DNA of 64,000 nt from Halichondria panicea (taxonomy: Eukaryota; Porifera; Demospongiae; Suberitida; Halichondriidae): positions 4,884,412-4,948,411 of the forward strand of contig NC_087385.1 in NCBI RefSeq assembly GCF_963675165.1, given 5' to 3'. The translations under genes and the position numbers were made by a program. Position 1 is the first letter of the stretch, and each line of letters starts with the position of its first letter. Of the stretch, positions 1 through 10,693 are shown piece by piece. Under the pieces are notes generated by a model. That model was given only the letters and a program-made list of their open reading frames with translations, searched no databases and was not told the origin of the DNA.

Positions 1-1142
1 CAAAATTTGTTGTTTTGAATGAGACAGAGTACGTGAAAGTGAGCAACAATACTGTTCAATCTGAAGGGATTGTATATGAGGTTATCAAATTTGATGCTGT
101 TGGTTCAGCAATTGTCTGCCCACCCAATGAAACAACAATCAATGAAACAAGAACTGTAATCATCTACTCCTACCCTTCTGGTTATTTAGAGTTGACTTAC
201 ATTGGATGTTCATTGTCTGTAATTGGAAGTGCTCTTGTGTTGCTCACCTATGGGCTCTTTAAAAGCCTCAGAACACTGCCTAGTCTAATCCTCATGAATC
301 TCTCTGCTGCCATTTTAGCGAATAATCTCTTTATTCTGATTGGAGGACCTGTCACTCAGGCATTCCCGAGCGTAAAATTGTGTGCAACTGTGGCTATTTG
401 TTTGCACTTCTTTTTCTTGGCTCAATTCATGTGGATGTCCATTATGTCATTCCAAATGGCCAAAGGATTTCATCAAGCATGGAAATTAAAGATGGTTTCA
501 AAATCTGAACAGAAAAGTTCCACAATGGTCGTGTACTTTTTGATTGGATGGGGAACACCTTTTTTGATAGTAGCCATCTCAATAATTGTGAATTTCTCCA
601 CTCAAAATCTGGTATTGTATGGTGTTCTGGATGATGGAAAATTAGGAAGTTGCTGGATCAACCATCTTGAATCGGCCATCATTTCGTTTATTGTCCCCCT
701 AATCGTTTCTATGGTCATCAACTTTACCCTTTTTGTGATTGTGACTGTATTTCTCTGTCATTCGGCTAGGTCTAGTACAAGAATTGCCAACGAGAAAAGT
801 CTTCCATATTTCCGTGTGAATGTTGCTGTGTTCTCAGTGACTGGACTTACCTGGGTGTTCGGTTTCGTAGCTCTGCTTGCTGGAACTAATTGGGCATGGT
901 ATCCGTTTATCATCTTCAACAGTACTCAAGGTTTTATGATCTTCATTACTTTCATCCTAACTAAGCGAGTCTTAAAGCTCTACTGGAAATTCCTGCTGTG
1001 CCGAAACGACACTGTGTCTAAGTCAACAAAAGGAACGAATGTACACTCTCCAGCAGGAAATGAAGCTGTGATGGTGAATATGAACACAAATGACATTAAT
1101 GGTCAAGCTGTAATCAGCTATACTACTACAAAGAGTTTATAA
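1..1142 (+). CDS. Secretin/adhesion-type 7TM receptor, block A copy (5' end outside window)
   Basis: The reading frame is open from the first base of the window to TAA at 1140-1142, so the 5' part of the gene lies upstream. The visible part holds a short extracellular stretch with several N-glycosylation sequons (NET, NNT), then seven hydrophobic segments from about 190 to 985. Family signs are Trp-rich TM4 and TM6 segments and the NSTQGF motif in TM7, as in class B/adhesion/Methuselah-like receptors. No GPS cleavage motif is visible. It is nearly identical to the block B copy at 16609-19061 except for a few substitutions and its last residues. The ligand is unknown. The family call is good; a specific orthologue cannot be given. 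Confidence 0.85.
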   Translation, partial: KFVVLNETEYVKVSNNTVQSEGIVYEVIKFDAVGSAIVCPPNETTINETRTVIIYSYPSGYLELTYIGCSLSVIGSALVLLTYGLFKSLRTLPSLILMNLSAAILANNLFILIGGPVTQAFPSVKLCATVAICLHFFFLAQFMWMSIMSFQMAKGFHQAWKLKMVSKSEQKSSTMVVYFLIGWGTPFLIVAISIIVNFSTQNLVLYGVLDDGKLGSCWINHLESAIISFIVPLIVSMVINFTLFVIVTVFLCHSARSSTRIANEKSLPYFRVNVAVFSVTGLTWVFGFVALLAGTNWAWYPFIIFNSTQGFMIFITFILTKRVLKLYWKFLLCRNDTVSKSTKGTNVHSPAGNEAVMVNMNTNDINGQAVISYTTTKSL

Positions 1143-1178
1143 TCTGTTTATTAGTTACTGTTTGCTCATTACTTGTAC

Positions 1179-1853
1179 TGCCCTTTGCAGCTCACTTGGA
1201 AGTTTAGGGCAAATGGTAAATTGCAAAAAACCACTGGAGATAAGTGTAACAGTTTACATAAGTAAGCCACAATACTATAGAACAAGGGACAAAGTTTAAA
1301 TTTTGGAATAGACCAGATCTTTATGTTTTGTTGTTGTAGTTTTTCATGCTATTTGTTGTAGCTCACATATAAGCTCATGTGAAGTTTTGGCAAACAGTAT
1401 TACTGTAAAATGCAAAAAACCACTTGTAACAGTTTACAGCTAAACCACAACTTGGCCAAATCTCTATCTACAAGTACTCAGTTTGGGCTGTAGGAGTAGC
1501 TTGATTACGAAATAAACTGCCTGTTCGTCTAGCTATTTTTTAAATTGTTGACTGAGAAACAGCCTGCTGCTGAACCAGTCTCCAATTCTCTGCCACAATG
1601 ACATAGTACGCCACTTAACTCCTCTTGGTAAGGATTAGTTTTTCATGGCTACCCAACCAGTAGTTTATGCTGAATACTGTACTAGGTATAGCTAGATATC
1701 TATATATCCACATAAAGATCTGAATCCAAAATTTTAACTTTCCCTTGTTCTATATAGTATTGTGGTTTACTTGTGTAAACTGTTACACTTATCTCAAGTG
1801 GTTTTTTGCAATTGACTATTTGCTCCAAACTTCCAAGTGAGCTGCAAAGGGCA
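1179..1853. mobile_element. MITE, GTAC-target family, copy 1
   Basis: A 675-bp non-coding element with terminal inverted repeats of more than 100 bp. The ends read TGCCCTTTGCAGCTCACTTG and the reverse complement. It is flanked by GTAC at 1175-1178 and 1854-1857. The matching place in block B (about 19097) reads straight through GTAC, so it is an empty site and GTAC is the target duplication. A second copy, in the opposite orientation, is at 20027-20700. No transposase is encoded. It lies between the receptor and the IQ gene of block A. Confidence 0.85.
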
Positions 1854-1869
1854 GTACATGTACATGTAT

Positions 1870-2027
1870 TGCATGTTGACACATTTTATTGTGCTGCTAA
1901 AAGGTGGGAGGGGCTCACAGTTGCAGCATTTTTAATAGGTGTTGCTACTCAATTTACACTTTACTTTCACGTAAATACTGCTGAGAACTAGCTATAGATC
2001 TATCATGTTCAGTTAGATATAGTAGGT
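1870..2027 (+). promoter_or_regulatory. Conserved upstream region of the IQ/SCHIP1-like gene (block A)
   Basis: A stretch including GGTGGGAGGGGCTCACAG and a TTTTAATAGG segment is retained directly upstream of the IQ-gene ATG in all three blocks (about 19115-19263 and 32297-32426 are the others). Conservation of this non-coding DNA next to the start codon suggests promoter or 5' UTR. No specific factor site is claimed. Confidence 0.4.
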
Positions 2028-3528
2028 ATGGATTGTGACACGGCAGCAACCATCATACAGGCCCATGTCAGACAATACCTAGCAAAGAGGATCTATTTTC
2101 AGAAACTGCTGGAGAAATCCCAGAAAGTAAGAGCCAGCTCTAGATCTAGTTCTAGATCTAGCTGTTAAAATTATTGTGTTGAGTTTGTCTGGGATTGGGT
2201 TGTTTCCACTTACAGGATGAAGCTGTCAGACATGAAAAGGAGCAACAGCAAGTGTCTGAAGGAGAAACACTGGTAATAAGGTGTGGTATATCATGGGATA
2301 AGAAAGAGTACATGTACGTAGTATTTTGTAGGTACAGGCTTCAAATGGAGATTGCTGAATTGGAAACTATTGCTTTAAACAAACGGAGACGAGAGAATGC
2401 AATGGCTACTAGGTTAGTATAAAAAGAAATAAGTGTAAAACTATAAATACTAGACGTGTCTTAATTTTGCAGAATACAGAGAGCCTGGAGAGAATACAGC
2501 AGTACCAACCTCAATTCTGTATCATCTATTCAACACACCACGGATTTGTTGCAATACTCTACTCATTCTAGTTCCTCGGCTATGGCAATGAATGGCAGTC
2601 ATGTTCCTACATCAACAAGGAATGTTGTACAGGACAATGAAACTCACGCCAGTCGAGTGGGCCAGTCAGGTGAGTATCATAGCTCAGGAATGGCTAATGG
2701 AGTGATGCCCAGGAGGCATGCTTGGGTACCCGGATCAAATAGTTATCAACTGACGTCTAGACAACCACTCATAAAGAATTACATGTCATCTCAGAGCAAG
2801 TACAGACTTTGTTTTACGTCAGATCTCTCTGAAAGCTCCGGTGAAGAGCAAGAGCTCAGCACCACCTCTCACTCTAATGAAGAAGTGGAAAACGGCCATA
2901 GAAGCAGGAGTGAAGAAGATTGGCCGGGAATTTATACTCGAAATGATGACTTTGTTATGTCTATGGAAAGGCGTTTGAAAGAATTGGTCTCCACTACGGA
3001 TGATTTAATTTTCTCTGATGAATTTGATGATGGAAGTTTTCAAAGTAATTCAGAAAGAGATAGCTTATTGGACAGTGCAACGTTAGAAATAGAAGATGTA
3101 TCATCAAGACGCTCAATTTGCTCATCTCCACTGAGTCATGGATTAGTTGCTAATGAAATAACACACACCACATGACCACAGCAATAGTCCACTACACGCA
3201 GTGACTGTCCAGGAGCTCAAAGTATTCTTGAAGCGAAAGTGAAAGGTATAGAATATATATACCCATCCATACAAACTTGTGAATGTATGCGCATAATTTA
3301 TTCATGATTTATATACAGCAATTTCGAAAGATCTTACAGCTTATTTGATCGTGAAAGATGACCTGGTTGTAGAAAACAAGTTACTCCACTAAAACGTCGC
3401 CCACTTGGCAAGGTAGGTACTGTCATCAACAACATGCGCTGTATTAATGTGTTTTAATTCTATAGGAACACACAGAGCTTATACCAGAGGAGTGTGTACC
3501 TACTTACTCATAGCCAACGATTAGTCTG
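2028..3528 (+). pseudogene. IQCJ-SCHIP1-like gene, block A copy, 3' part broken
   Basis: Exons are recognised by comparison with the intact copy at 32427-33926: 2028-2126 (first IQ motif, AATIIQAHVRQYL), 2216-2280, 2332-2412 and 2473 onward (second IQ-like segment RIQRAWREY). The large acidic/Ser-rich exon stays open until 3175, where a deletion relative to block C shifts the frame into TGA. The downstream coiled-coil exon (about 3320-3415) also carries a stop after VVENKLLH. The C-terminal coiled coil that defines the SCHIP1 family is therefore lost, although a truncated IQ protein could still be made. Last-exon remnants reach about 3528. Confidence 0.7.
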
Positions 3529-3783
3529 GCCCCGCCCTCCCTAACTTGTATTGGCTGGAATTCGAGACTAGCCAACGATCATGTGATTCATGTATATTTT
3601 GAATGGCAGGTAATTTGAAACTCTAACCACATGATGCTAAAATGCGAGTCATTCCATGAATTTTATAATAAAAATCATGATCACAATTAAGGCGTGCTCT
3701 CTAAAGACTGGGTGGGGTGACTTAATATATTCCAGCTAGGCAGCAGGGAAAAGCATCTTTTAAGGTTCGAGGCTAGATCTACT

Positions 3784-4754
3784 ATGGCGGCTTACAGCTA
3801 TAAAGTTGAAAGTGCAAAAGTTCCTGAGGCTGCCTATGGTATAATGTCACAAGGTTTTGTAATTTCTTTTAGCCAGTTTGTTGTATTATATTGCTGTGCT
3901 GATTATGTGACCTACAGCCAATAACATCCATCAAATCCAATTATGTGATTGTACTTTAAATGACTTATTGCATAAATGTGCAATACACATTTTTTCTAAT
4001 ACCCATTATTCAAGTCATCTCAAAAGTGCAACTTAAAGCTAGGTAGCTTTTTTCTAATCTGAAAACTAACTTGAACAAGATTTTCAGCTTCGTGATCAGC
4101 AATAACACCTTTACAACACACTTAGCTAATTAATGCTGGTTGGGTACACTCGAGCACTACTTAACCTCGAGTATTATTGCATCATCCGAGTGCACACATT
4201 AAAACATTTATTGCTAGCTAAGTATATAAATCGGATGGAGCTAATGGGAGCATGTTGAAATATACACCCGAGATTTCTGAAGAGGCTATCGGAGAAATTA
4301 TCCGGATGGAGATGGATAGGCAAAGTGTACATATAACCAAAATCGATAGAAAAATCTTTGAAGTTAAAGGATTTGCTTGGATTACATGTACAAAAAAGCA
4401 TCCTGGAAAAAAGTATGAAAGGAAAATGGCGTAAGACATTGGCCTTCAGCTCATGCCTGGTGTAAAATTGATCTCAAGAAGCGAACAATTTGCTACCGGT
4501 ATTTTCAAGGGTGCAAGAAGCATCGTTTTAAAGATAGGCCTAAACCTGAATTTACGGAGAATGCTATTGAGAAAATGGCGAAGTATGTTGTTACAGTGTT
4601 CAAAGTCTGGAAAGGCTTAATTAATAAAACACACCTTTACAGTACAGAAACAGGTGAAACTGATGGAGGCCATCACGATGAACAGTTATGTGTAAATGTC
4701 GAAATCTGAAAAGGTCATGCTGGAAAAGAATAAGCCATACTAAGTCAATTTAAA
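3784..4754 (+). pseudogene. RTP-like 3CxxC-type zinc-domain gene, block A copy 1, frameshifted
   Basis: Exon 1 (ATG at 3784, MAAYSYKVESAKV...) ends at a donor aligned with the other family members. The second exon begins near 4241, but about 27 bp carrying the acceptor seen in block B has been deleted. The domain starts YTPEISEEAIGEII and contains WITCTKKH and WPSAHAWCKIDLKKR. Compared with the open block B copy (23352-23853), one A is missing near 4415-4425 and a second small indel lies near 4690-4700, so the frame is broken twice. Confidence 0.75.
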
Positions 4755-4955
4755 TACAGTGTCATGTCATAATATAGCTGTAATATATGGATAGATCTAC
4801 ATCTGTTGCTACATTACAATACATGATTTTTTTTATTAAGCTGTTAGCTTAGCTCTTCTAGTAAACATTTACTGTACATAATTATACAATACTATTCACA
4901 CTGCGCATGCGCATAATTAAGTTGAGAGTAATTAATTGTAATCATACAGCACATA

Positions 4956-5181
4956 CCGTATAGCGCGAAATTTTCGAGGGGCTTAATTTTCGTGGATTTC
5001 GTGGGTTAGCAATCCTACACGAAAATTAAGTCCACGAAAATCGTTCTTTACCTGCTATAACGTGCAAGATTTAAAGGCGTGGCTTCCGGTAAGCAGTCAT
5101 TCCGCGAACATTGTGCAACGGAATGGCTTTTAGAGGCCAATCCACGAAATATAAGTGCCTCGAAAATTTCGCGCTATACGG
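4956..5181. mobile_element. Tc1/mariner-type MITE (TA target)
   Basis: A 226-bp element with inverted ends CCGTATAGCGCGAAATTTTC and its complement, flanked by TA at 4954-4955 and 5182-5183. The corresponding sequence near 28985, upstream of the RTP-like gene at 29035, reads cacaTAtatgg without the insert, so it is the empty site. The element ends only about 50 bp upstream of the RTP-like start codon at 5232. Confidence 0.8.
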
Positions 5182-5231
5182 TATATGGTCACTGTTTATC
5201 TTAGGTCCCAGTTAGTCCATTATAAGTTGCT

Positions 5232-6041
5232 ATGGCCTATGGAGGTGATTATGACAGTGATGACTACCGATATGATCAAGATTCTTATGGTGGTTATGAT
5301 GAAGAGGACTATGACCCCCCTCCTCCTTCAGACAATGATGATGATTACCAGGAGGAGGATGGTATGAAAATACACACTATTATATTGCATACAGATCTAT
5401 CAAGTATAGCATTATATAGGGTTAAATAATGGAAAAATGGTGATCATATACATGTGCTAGTCCTGTGAATACATTTGTGCTGGGTGATGTACAATGCAAA
5501 TACAGATGATGACCTTGATGTAGACAGACGTTCTAAGTATGCACCTGAGATTTCACCAGCTGCTATTCGAGCAATAATTCTGAAGGAATTGGCCATGCAT
5601 GGAGTAAACACAGAATTCGACATTCCAGATGAAGGACACTTCACATATCCTGAAAATCATGAAGGCAGCTTGAGATATTTCGAATCCAAAGGATTTGCTT
5701 GGTTTACATGTAAAAAGCAACACAAACCAAACAACAAAATTAGGCGCTGGCCTTCAGCTCACTCTTGGTGCTTCATCGATCTCAAAAAACAAGAGATTTG
5801 CTATCGATATGAGCAAGAGTGTAACACTCACAACACTGTAGCTCAACCTGGACCAGAATTCACAGAAGAAGCAATCCAAAAGATGGCCAAATGGGTGGTT
5901 AAGGGATTTTTGATCAAGACTCGGAGGATACAGCACGTTCCGCGAGTCAGCACGGACACGGATCAAACTGAAGGTGGACCACATGATGAAGGGAGGTGTG
6001 GAAAGTGTAAGCAATTGGGAAGAAGTTGCTGGAAAAAGTAG
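5232..6041 (+). CDS. RTP-like 3CxxC-type zinc-domain protein, block A copy 2 (intact)
   Basis: Two exons, 5232-5361 and 5506-6041, join in frame to 221 aa. Exon 1 encodes a Tyr/Gly/Asp-rich low-complexity N-terminus (MAYGGDYDSDDYRYDQDSYGG...). Exon 2 carries PEISPAAIRAIILKEL, then FAWFTCKKQH, WPSAHSWCFIDLKKQEICYR, QECNTHN, PEFTEEAIQKMAKWVV and finally PHDEGRCGKCKQLGRSCW. The order (Cys pair, W-SA-W, YR-x-C, P-F-x-EA-x-KM, H...CxxC near the C-terminus) matches the 3CxxC zinc domain of RTP/ZAR1 proteins. The first two pairs here are CxxxH and CxxH rather than CxxC. There is no signal peptide. RTPs bring chemosensory GPCRs to the cell surface in vertebrates; a like role here is inference. Confidence 0.7.
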
Positions 6042-6221
6042 TTAACAATAGAATCTTGACGGTTGCACATTAGTTGAAATTATCTTTCTTTACCTTAATA
6101 ATAGTTTTGTAGTGCACATGTGCATGCTTCTCATTAATTTGTTATGGCATCATTCAATTTCACTAATTCTAGTATAATTATGAAAGTGTGCGCAGAGCAC
6201 ATTACAATACATTGTACGTCC

Positions 6222-6465
6222 TGAGATAACTTCAATAATTCATTAAATCAGAACTCTGATACATACAAAATACACAGGCTATTTATACAAAAACAATACT
6301 AGAAAGAACCTTCTAGAACAATAGTACAGAAATGACTAAATAAGAACATGAAACCACTAGAACTAACACAACACAGTATTTACGGAATCACAGGTTTACA
6401 GTACAGTATTTACGGAATCACAAGTCTTTATCTTAATGTTAGTTCCATGTCGTAAGGATACCACA
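6222..6465 (-). repeat. 3' LTR of the Ty3/gypsy element
   Basis: A 244-bp direct repeat of 10450-10693, starting TGAGATAAC and ending ATACCACA on the plus strand. By eye there is no mismatch to the other LTR, which implies recent insertion or conversion. It contains an internal direct repeat of CAGTATTTACGGAATCACA. Confidence 0.93.
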
Positions 6466-6479
6466 TTTCCTCCCCTGTT
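6466..6479 (-). other. Polypurine tract of the LTR element
   Basis: On the minus strand the 14 bases directly before the 3' LTR read AACAGGGGAGGAAA. This is the expected position and composition for the plus-strand primer of an LTR retrotransposon. Confidence 0.8.
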
Positions 6480-8442
6480 AAATGTTAGTGTACCCACCAT
6501 ATCGATCAGGCCTGTTGCGATTTCTTTGCGGATATTGTCGAGCTGTTAATGCACCAGTCGAGGGTGACTCATCAGGTGGGGTCGGAGACGGATCAGTTGA
6601 CTGATCAGGGGAAACTTCAAAATCTTGCAAATCCTTGTGAGCTGCCGTATCGTCAAAATCGTTTGGATTTGTTATATCGTCTTGTGACGACTCGGTGGTG
6701 GAAAGAGAATGAGTTCTATCACGTATGTGGTCGATATGTCGACGTAGTATCCTGCCATCATCAATTTCCACTTTGTAAGATACTGGTCCTGTCTGTTGTA
6801 CAATGCTTCCTGGAAGCCATGTACCGAAATCTTTGAGCATTACTTGTTGACCAACAGAGAACGTCCTTGGTTTAGCATGTTTGTCATGTTGCTGTTTCTG
6901 TTTCATCTGCTTGTCAGATACGTTTCCCTCTGTGTTTGGTTTGAGGAGATCGAATCGTGTACGTACTTTTCTTTGAAGGAACAGTTCACTCGGTGAGACG
7001 TTAGTGGTAGCATGTGGAGTTGAGCGGTATGACAGTAAAAACTGAGCCAATCTTGTTTTCAAACTCAGTCCTTCTCTCTCTCCAGCTTTCATGGCTCTTT
7101 TGAACGTTTGTACAAATCGTTCAGCTTGGCCGTTCGTGGAGGGATGGTATGGAGCACTTCGTATGTGTCTTATGCCATTGGCTTGAACAAAATCGCTAAA
7201 TTCTTGGGATGTGAATTGTGCACCATTGTCGGAAACAATCTGTTCTGGTAGTCCATACCGAGCAAATAGTGCTTGCAGTGCCTCGATCGTGTTTTGAGAC
7301 GTAGTGGAAGACATCTGAATCACTTCTGGCCACTTGGAATGGGCGTCTACAACCACTAGAAACATTTTGTTCAAGAATGGACCAGCGTAGTCAATATGGA
7401 TCCTTTTCCATGGGCTGTTTGGCCAAACCCAAGGATGGAGTGGTGCTAATGCAGGTTTAGAGGCTTGTTCCTGGCACGATAGGCACGCTTTTGCTTGGTT
7501 TTCGATGTCTTTATCGAGTCCACTCCACCACACGTAACTGCGGGCAATAGCCTTCATTCGGGACATTCCAGGGTGGTTCTCATGGAGAGCACGAAGGGTC
7601 TTTGCATGCAGGTTCTGTGGAATGATTGTGCGAATTCCCCACATCAAGCAACCACTTTCGATGCCAATTTCAAGACGGCGGTTGAAATATGGTTGTAGAT
7701 CCGGTGTCACTTTCTGTGGCCATCCTGATTTGACATACTTTAACACCTTGCTTAAGGTTGGGTCACGTCGGGTAGCCGTCTGCACCTGCTGAGATGTTAC
7801 AGGAAGAGCTTCGATTTGAGCCACATTGAAAGTGTGAATAGCATTAATGTCAGCCGTTTCGTACGAATCTTGTACTGGCAAGGGGAGACGTGATAATGCA
7901 TCAGCATTGCTGTGTGCTTGAGTGGGCTTGAATTGGATATTGTAATCATAACCTGAGAGAAAAATTGCCCAACGTTGGAGACGAGCAGCTGCTAGGGACG
8001 GTATTCCTTTCTTTGGGCCAAATATAGCTGTCAGAGGTTTGTGATCAGTGATTAACGTGAATTTCCTGCCATACAAATACTGGTGAAACTTCTTGGTACC
8101 AAATACCAATGCCAGTGCTTCTTTCTCGAGTTGAGCATAGTTTTGTTCGCTTGTCGTTAGCGTGCGTGAAGCAAAACAGATTGGTCTCTCAGCCCCGTCT
8201 GGTAGTACATGAGAAATAACGGCTCCAATGCCGTAGGCTGACGCGTCCGCAGCCATGTTGATTGGTAGGTCCGGGTCATAGTGGGTGAGCACATCAGATG
8301 ATGTAAGTTGTTTCTTTGCTTCTGTAAAAGCTTCCTGACATTCCTGTGTCCATTCCCACTTATGACTCGCTTGCAGAAGTTGGTTGATTGGGTAAAGGAT
8401 GCTAGAGAGATTCTTGATGAACTTTCCGTAGTAGTTCAGCAA
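6478..8442 (-). pseudogene. LTR element pol: RNase H and integrase part
   Basis: An open frame of 654 aa. RNase H signs are ADASAYGIGAVI and ITDHKPL. A His/Cys zinc segment (HENHPGMSRMKA...CLSCQEQ) follows, then the integrase core with HIDYAGPF, IVSDNGAQFTS and PYHPSTNGQAERF, carrying the D, D and E residues. A C-terminal GPVSYKV-type module and an acidic/Pro tail end it. It opens just downstream of a frameshift near 8440, so it is cut off from the RT part. Confidence 0.9.
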
Positions 8443-8551
8443 CCCGAGGGAAGTTCTTGAACATTCTTTGGTTCTGGAGCCTGTGCAATAGCATCAACTT
8501 TACTTGGAAGAGCTTGGATTCCCTCTTTGCTGATCTGATGACCAAGATATT

Positions 8552-9415
8552 CTACCGACTTGGCCAAAAAGATACATTTTCCTTCTTCAATCGCAACCCG
8601 TGTTCCGTAAAAAGTTTGAGGACTTGCTCCAGATTGTGTAGGTGGTCTTCTTCATCCACTCCTGTTATCAACAGATCGTCTAAGTAGCAGATAACGTGAG
8701 GCACTCCACGTAGGATGGTGTCCATCAGTCTTTGGAATATTGCTGGGGCTGACGCCACGCCAAAAGGAAGTCAGCTGAACTGGTATAACCCTTGATGGGT
8801 GTTGATAGTCACGTATTTGGTAGAGTCCTTATCGAGTTCGACCTGTAGATACGCTTGTGACAAATCAAGCTTAGTGAAAAGGGAGCCATTTGCTAGTGTT
8901 GCGAATAGGTCTTCGGGTTTAGGCAAGGGGTACTGATCAACTTCAAGGTCTTGGTTGATAGTCACTTTATAGTCGCCGCAGAGTCGAAAACGTCCGTCTT
9001 TCTTGGGAACTGCGACCAACGGTGCTGCCCAGTCACTGCTAGGTATTTTCTGGATGATACCTTGTTGCTCCATGCGGTCCAATTCATCTCCAATAGCCTC
9101 TTTGGTTGCATAAGGAACAGGACGTGGTTTGAAAAACCGAGGAGTAGCATCTGGCCGTACTCTGAGAGTGGCTTTGTGTGAGGTCACAGTACCTAACTCG
9201 TCCTTGAACAATGAATCGTATTCGTGTAACAAATTCTTTAGTGTACCTGCAGGGGGAGATTTGACAGTTGCAATACATTTCCAGTCCAACTGGAGGTACT
9301 TCAGCCAATTGCGTCCAAAAAGACTTGGTCCACTTCCAGCAACCACCACCAGCACCAGCCGAGCCACCTGTTCTCCATAATTAACACACACATTAATCTG
9401 ACCCGTTACCATCAT
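8552..9415 (-). pseudogene. LTR element pol: reverse transcriptase part, disrupted
   Basis: Two open segments, 8771-9415 and 8552-8758, are separated by an in-frame TGA near 8768. They carry RT signs LDLSQAYLQVEL, LPFGVASAPAIFQ and the catalytic YLDD. A one-base-type frameshift ends the second segment near 8555, and another frameshift separates 9415 from the upstream gag/protease frame near 9425, where a short CTAAAG repeat is present. At least three frame breaks and one stop therefore occur in pol. Confidence 0.88.
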
Positions 9416-9419
9416 AGCC

Positions 9420-10412
9420 TCATCTGTATATGTCTTTAGCCTTTAGCAAAATATTTGACTTACGCAGCTTGAATTTAGAGAACTTGGCCTTTCTGGTGGC
9501 CTCAGAGATAATAGATATTGCAGCTCCGGTATCGATTTCCATCTTGAGTGGAGTATCCTCGATCTTGACTGTAACTGTGATCGGCTGTGTAGAAGGCTCG
9601 GTCAATCGGTATAGGTGGTAAGTGTCAGCTTCTGAGTCGGTCAAGCTGTTCCCATCTGGTTCCACTAGGTGAGTTTTGAATCGTCTCTTCTCTGTCTTCT
9701 TGAACTGAGAGGGTGGGTTGGAGCGGCAGGCTGGTGCTATGTGTCCCTGCTTTCCACATGAATGACACTCTGCATCCTTGAAACGGCAATCAGCTGCAGA
9801 GTGATTCGACTTTCCACAGCGGTAACAAGGTTGGTTTGGCTGCGGTCTCCTTTTGCTTTGTATGCTCTTGATGGAGGGGTTGCTGGCCTTGAGTGCTCTG
9901 GTGTTGCTTTCTGCTGCTTCCATTCCCTGTGCGATTTCCATTGCTCTCTTCAAAGTAAGTTCTGTTTCGGCTAATAGTCTTCTTTGCATTGCTTCGCTTC
10001 GGAGTCCTGCAACGAAACGGTCACGTAGGGCTTCAGTGAGATACGCCCCAAAATTGCAGTGTGTTGCCAGCTTGCGTAGAGCTGCATCGTATTCTGCTAA
10101 AGATTCGTCAGGGACTTGATCCCTTTTTTGAAAATGAAAACGTTCTGCGATCACCGCTCGTGTCGGTTCGTAGTGCTTCCGTAGTGCAGCAAATATTTCT
10201 CCCTTTGTCTTCGATTTGGGAGCCTCAGGTGCAAGCAAGTCACATAGAAGACTGTAGGTCATTGCACCAATGGAGCTGAGGAGAATAGGTACTTGCTTAT
10301 CATCAGGGACTGTATTCGCCGTGAAGTAGAGGTCTACCTGATCCAGGTAGGTCTTGATAGACTCTTGGTCTGGTCTGTAATTGTTGAGAGTTCCATAGTG
10401 TGTGGCTGCCAT
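9420..10412 (-). CDS. LTR element Gag with zinc knuckles and protease start
   Basis: 330 aa starting MAATHYGTLNNY. The capsid-like region is followed by two CCHC knuckles (CYRCGKSNHSAADC and CHSCGKQGHIAPAC) and then an aspartic protease active site, IDTGAAISI. The frame ends in the protease region at the junction with the RT frame. Gag binds and packages the element RNA; the protease processes Gag-Pol. Confidence 0.9.
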   Translation of the reverse strand: MAATHYGTLNNYRPDQESIKTYLDQVDLYFTANTVPDDKQVPILLSSIGAMTYSLLCDLLAPEAPKSKTKGEIFAALRKHYEPTRAVIAERFHFQKRDQVPDESLAEYDAALRKLATHCNFGAYLTEALRDRFVAGLRSEAMQRRLLAETELTLKRAMEIAQGMEAAESNTRALKASNPSIKSIQSKRRPQPNQPCYRCGKSNHSAADCRFKDAECHSCGKQGHIAPACRSNPPSQFKKTEKRRFKTHLVEPDGNSLTDSEADTYHLYRLTEPSTQPITVTVKIEDTPLKMEIDTGAAISIISEATRKAKFSKFKLRKSNILLKAKDIYR

Positions 10413-10430
10413 TGCTGTAGGCTACTTGAT

Positions 10431-10448
10431 CCACAATCCTCGTCGCCA
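10431..10448 (-). other. Candidate primer-binding site of the LTR element
   Basis: One base inside the 5' LTR, the minus strand reads TGGCGACGAGGATTG. A TGGCG... start right after the LTR is typical of tRNA-primed Ty3/gypsy elements. The exact tRNA was not determined. Confidence 0.6.
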
Positions 10449-10449
10449 G

Positions 10450-10693
10450 TGAGATAACTTCAATAATTCATTAAATCAGAACTCTGATACATACAAAATA
10501 CACAGGCTATTTATACAAAAACAATACTAGAAAGAACCTTCTAGAACAATAGTACAGAAATGACTAAATAAGAACATGAAACCACTAGAACTAACACAAC
10601 ACAGTATTTACGGAATCACAGGTTTACAGTACAGTATTTACGGAATCACAAGTCTTTATCTTAATGTTAGTTCCATGTCGTAAGGATACCACA
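10450..10693 (-). repeat. 5' LTR of the Ty3/gypsy element
   Basis: A 244-bp repeat of 6222-6465, apparently identical. It is followed on the plus strand by CGTCC, the target-site duplication. Confidence 0.93.

Larger units (their letters stand above)
6222..10693 (-). mobile_element. Complete Ty3/gypsy LTR retrotransposon with broken pol
   Basis: A 4472-bp element on the minus strand with two 244-bp LTRs that look identical (6222-6465 and 10450-10693), TG...CA ends and a 5-bp target duplication CGTCC (6217-6221 and 10694-10698). Internal order in element direction is primer-binding site, gag, protease, RT, RNase H, integrase, polypurine tract, which is Ty3/gypsy order. Block B lacks it at the equivalent place (about 24612). 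Despite identical LTRs, pol carries several frameshifts and one stop, so this copy is not autonomous. Confidence 0.93.

Noticed and set aside
1700-1991. Small frames around the right end of the first MITE
   Set aside because: They fall within inverted-repeat DNA and read through the element boundary.
3760-3790. tRNA-like TTCGAGGC segment
   Set aside because: No cloverleaf could be built around it; no tRNA or rRNA gene was seen in the window.
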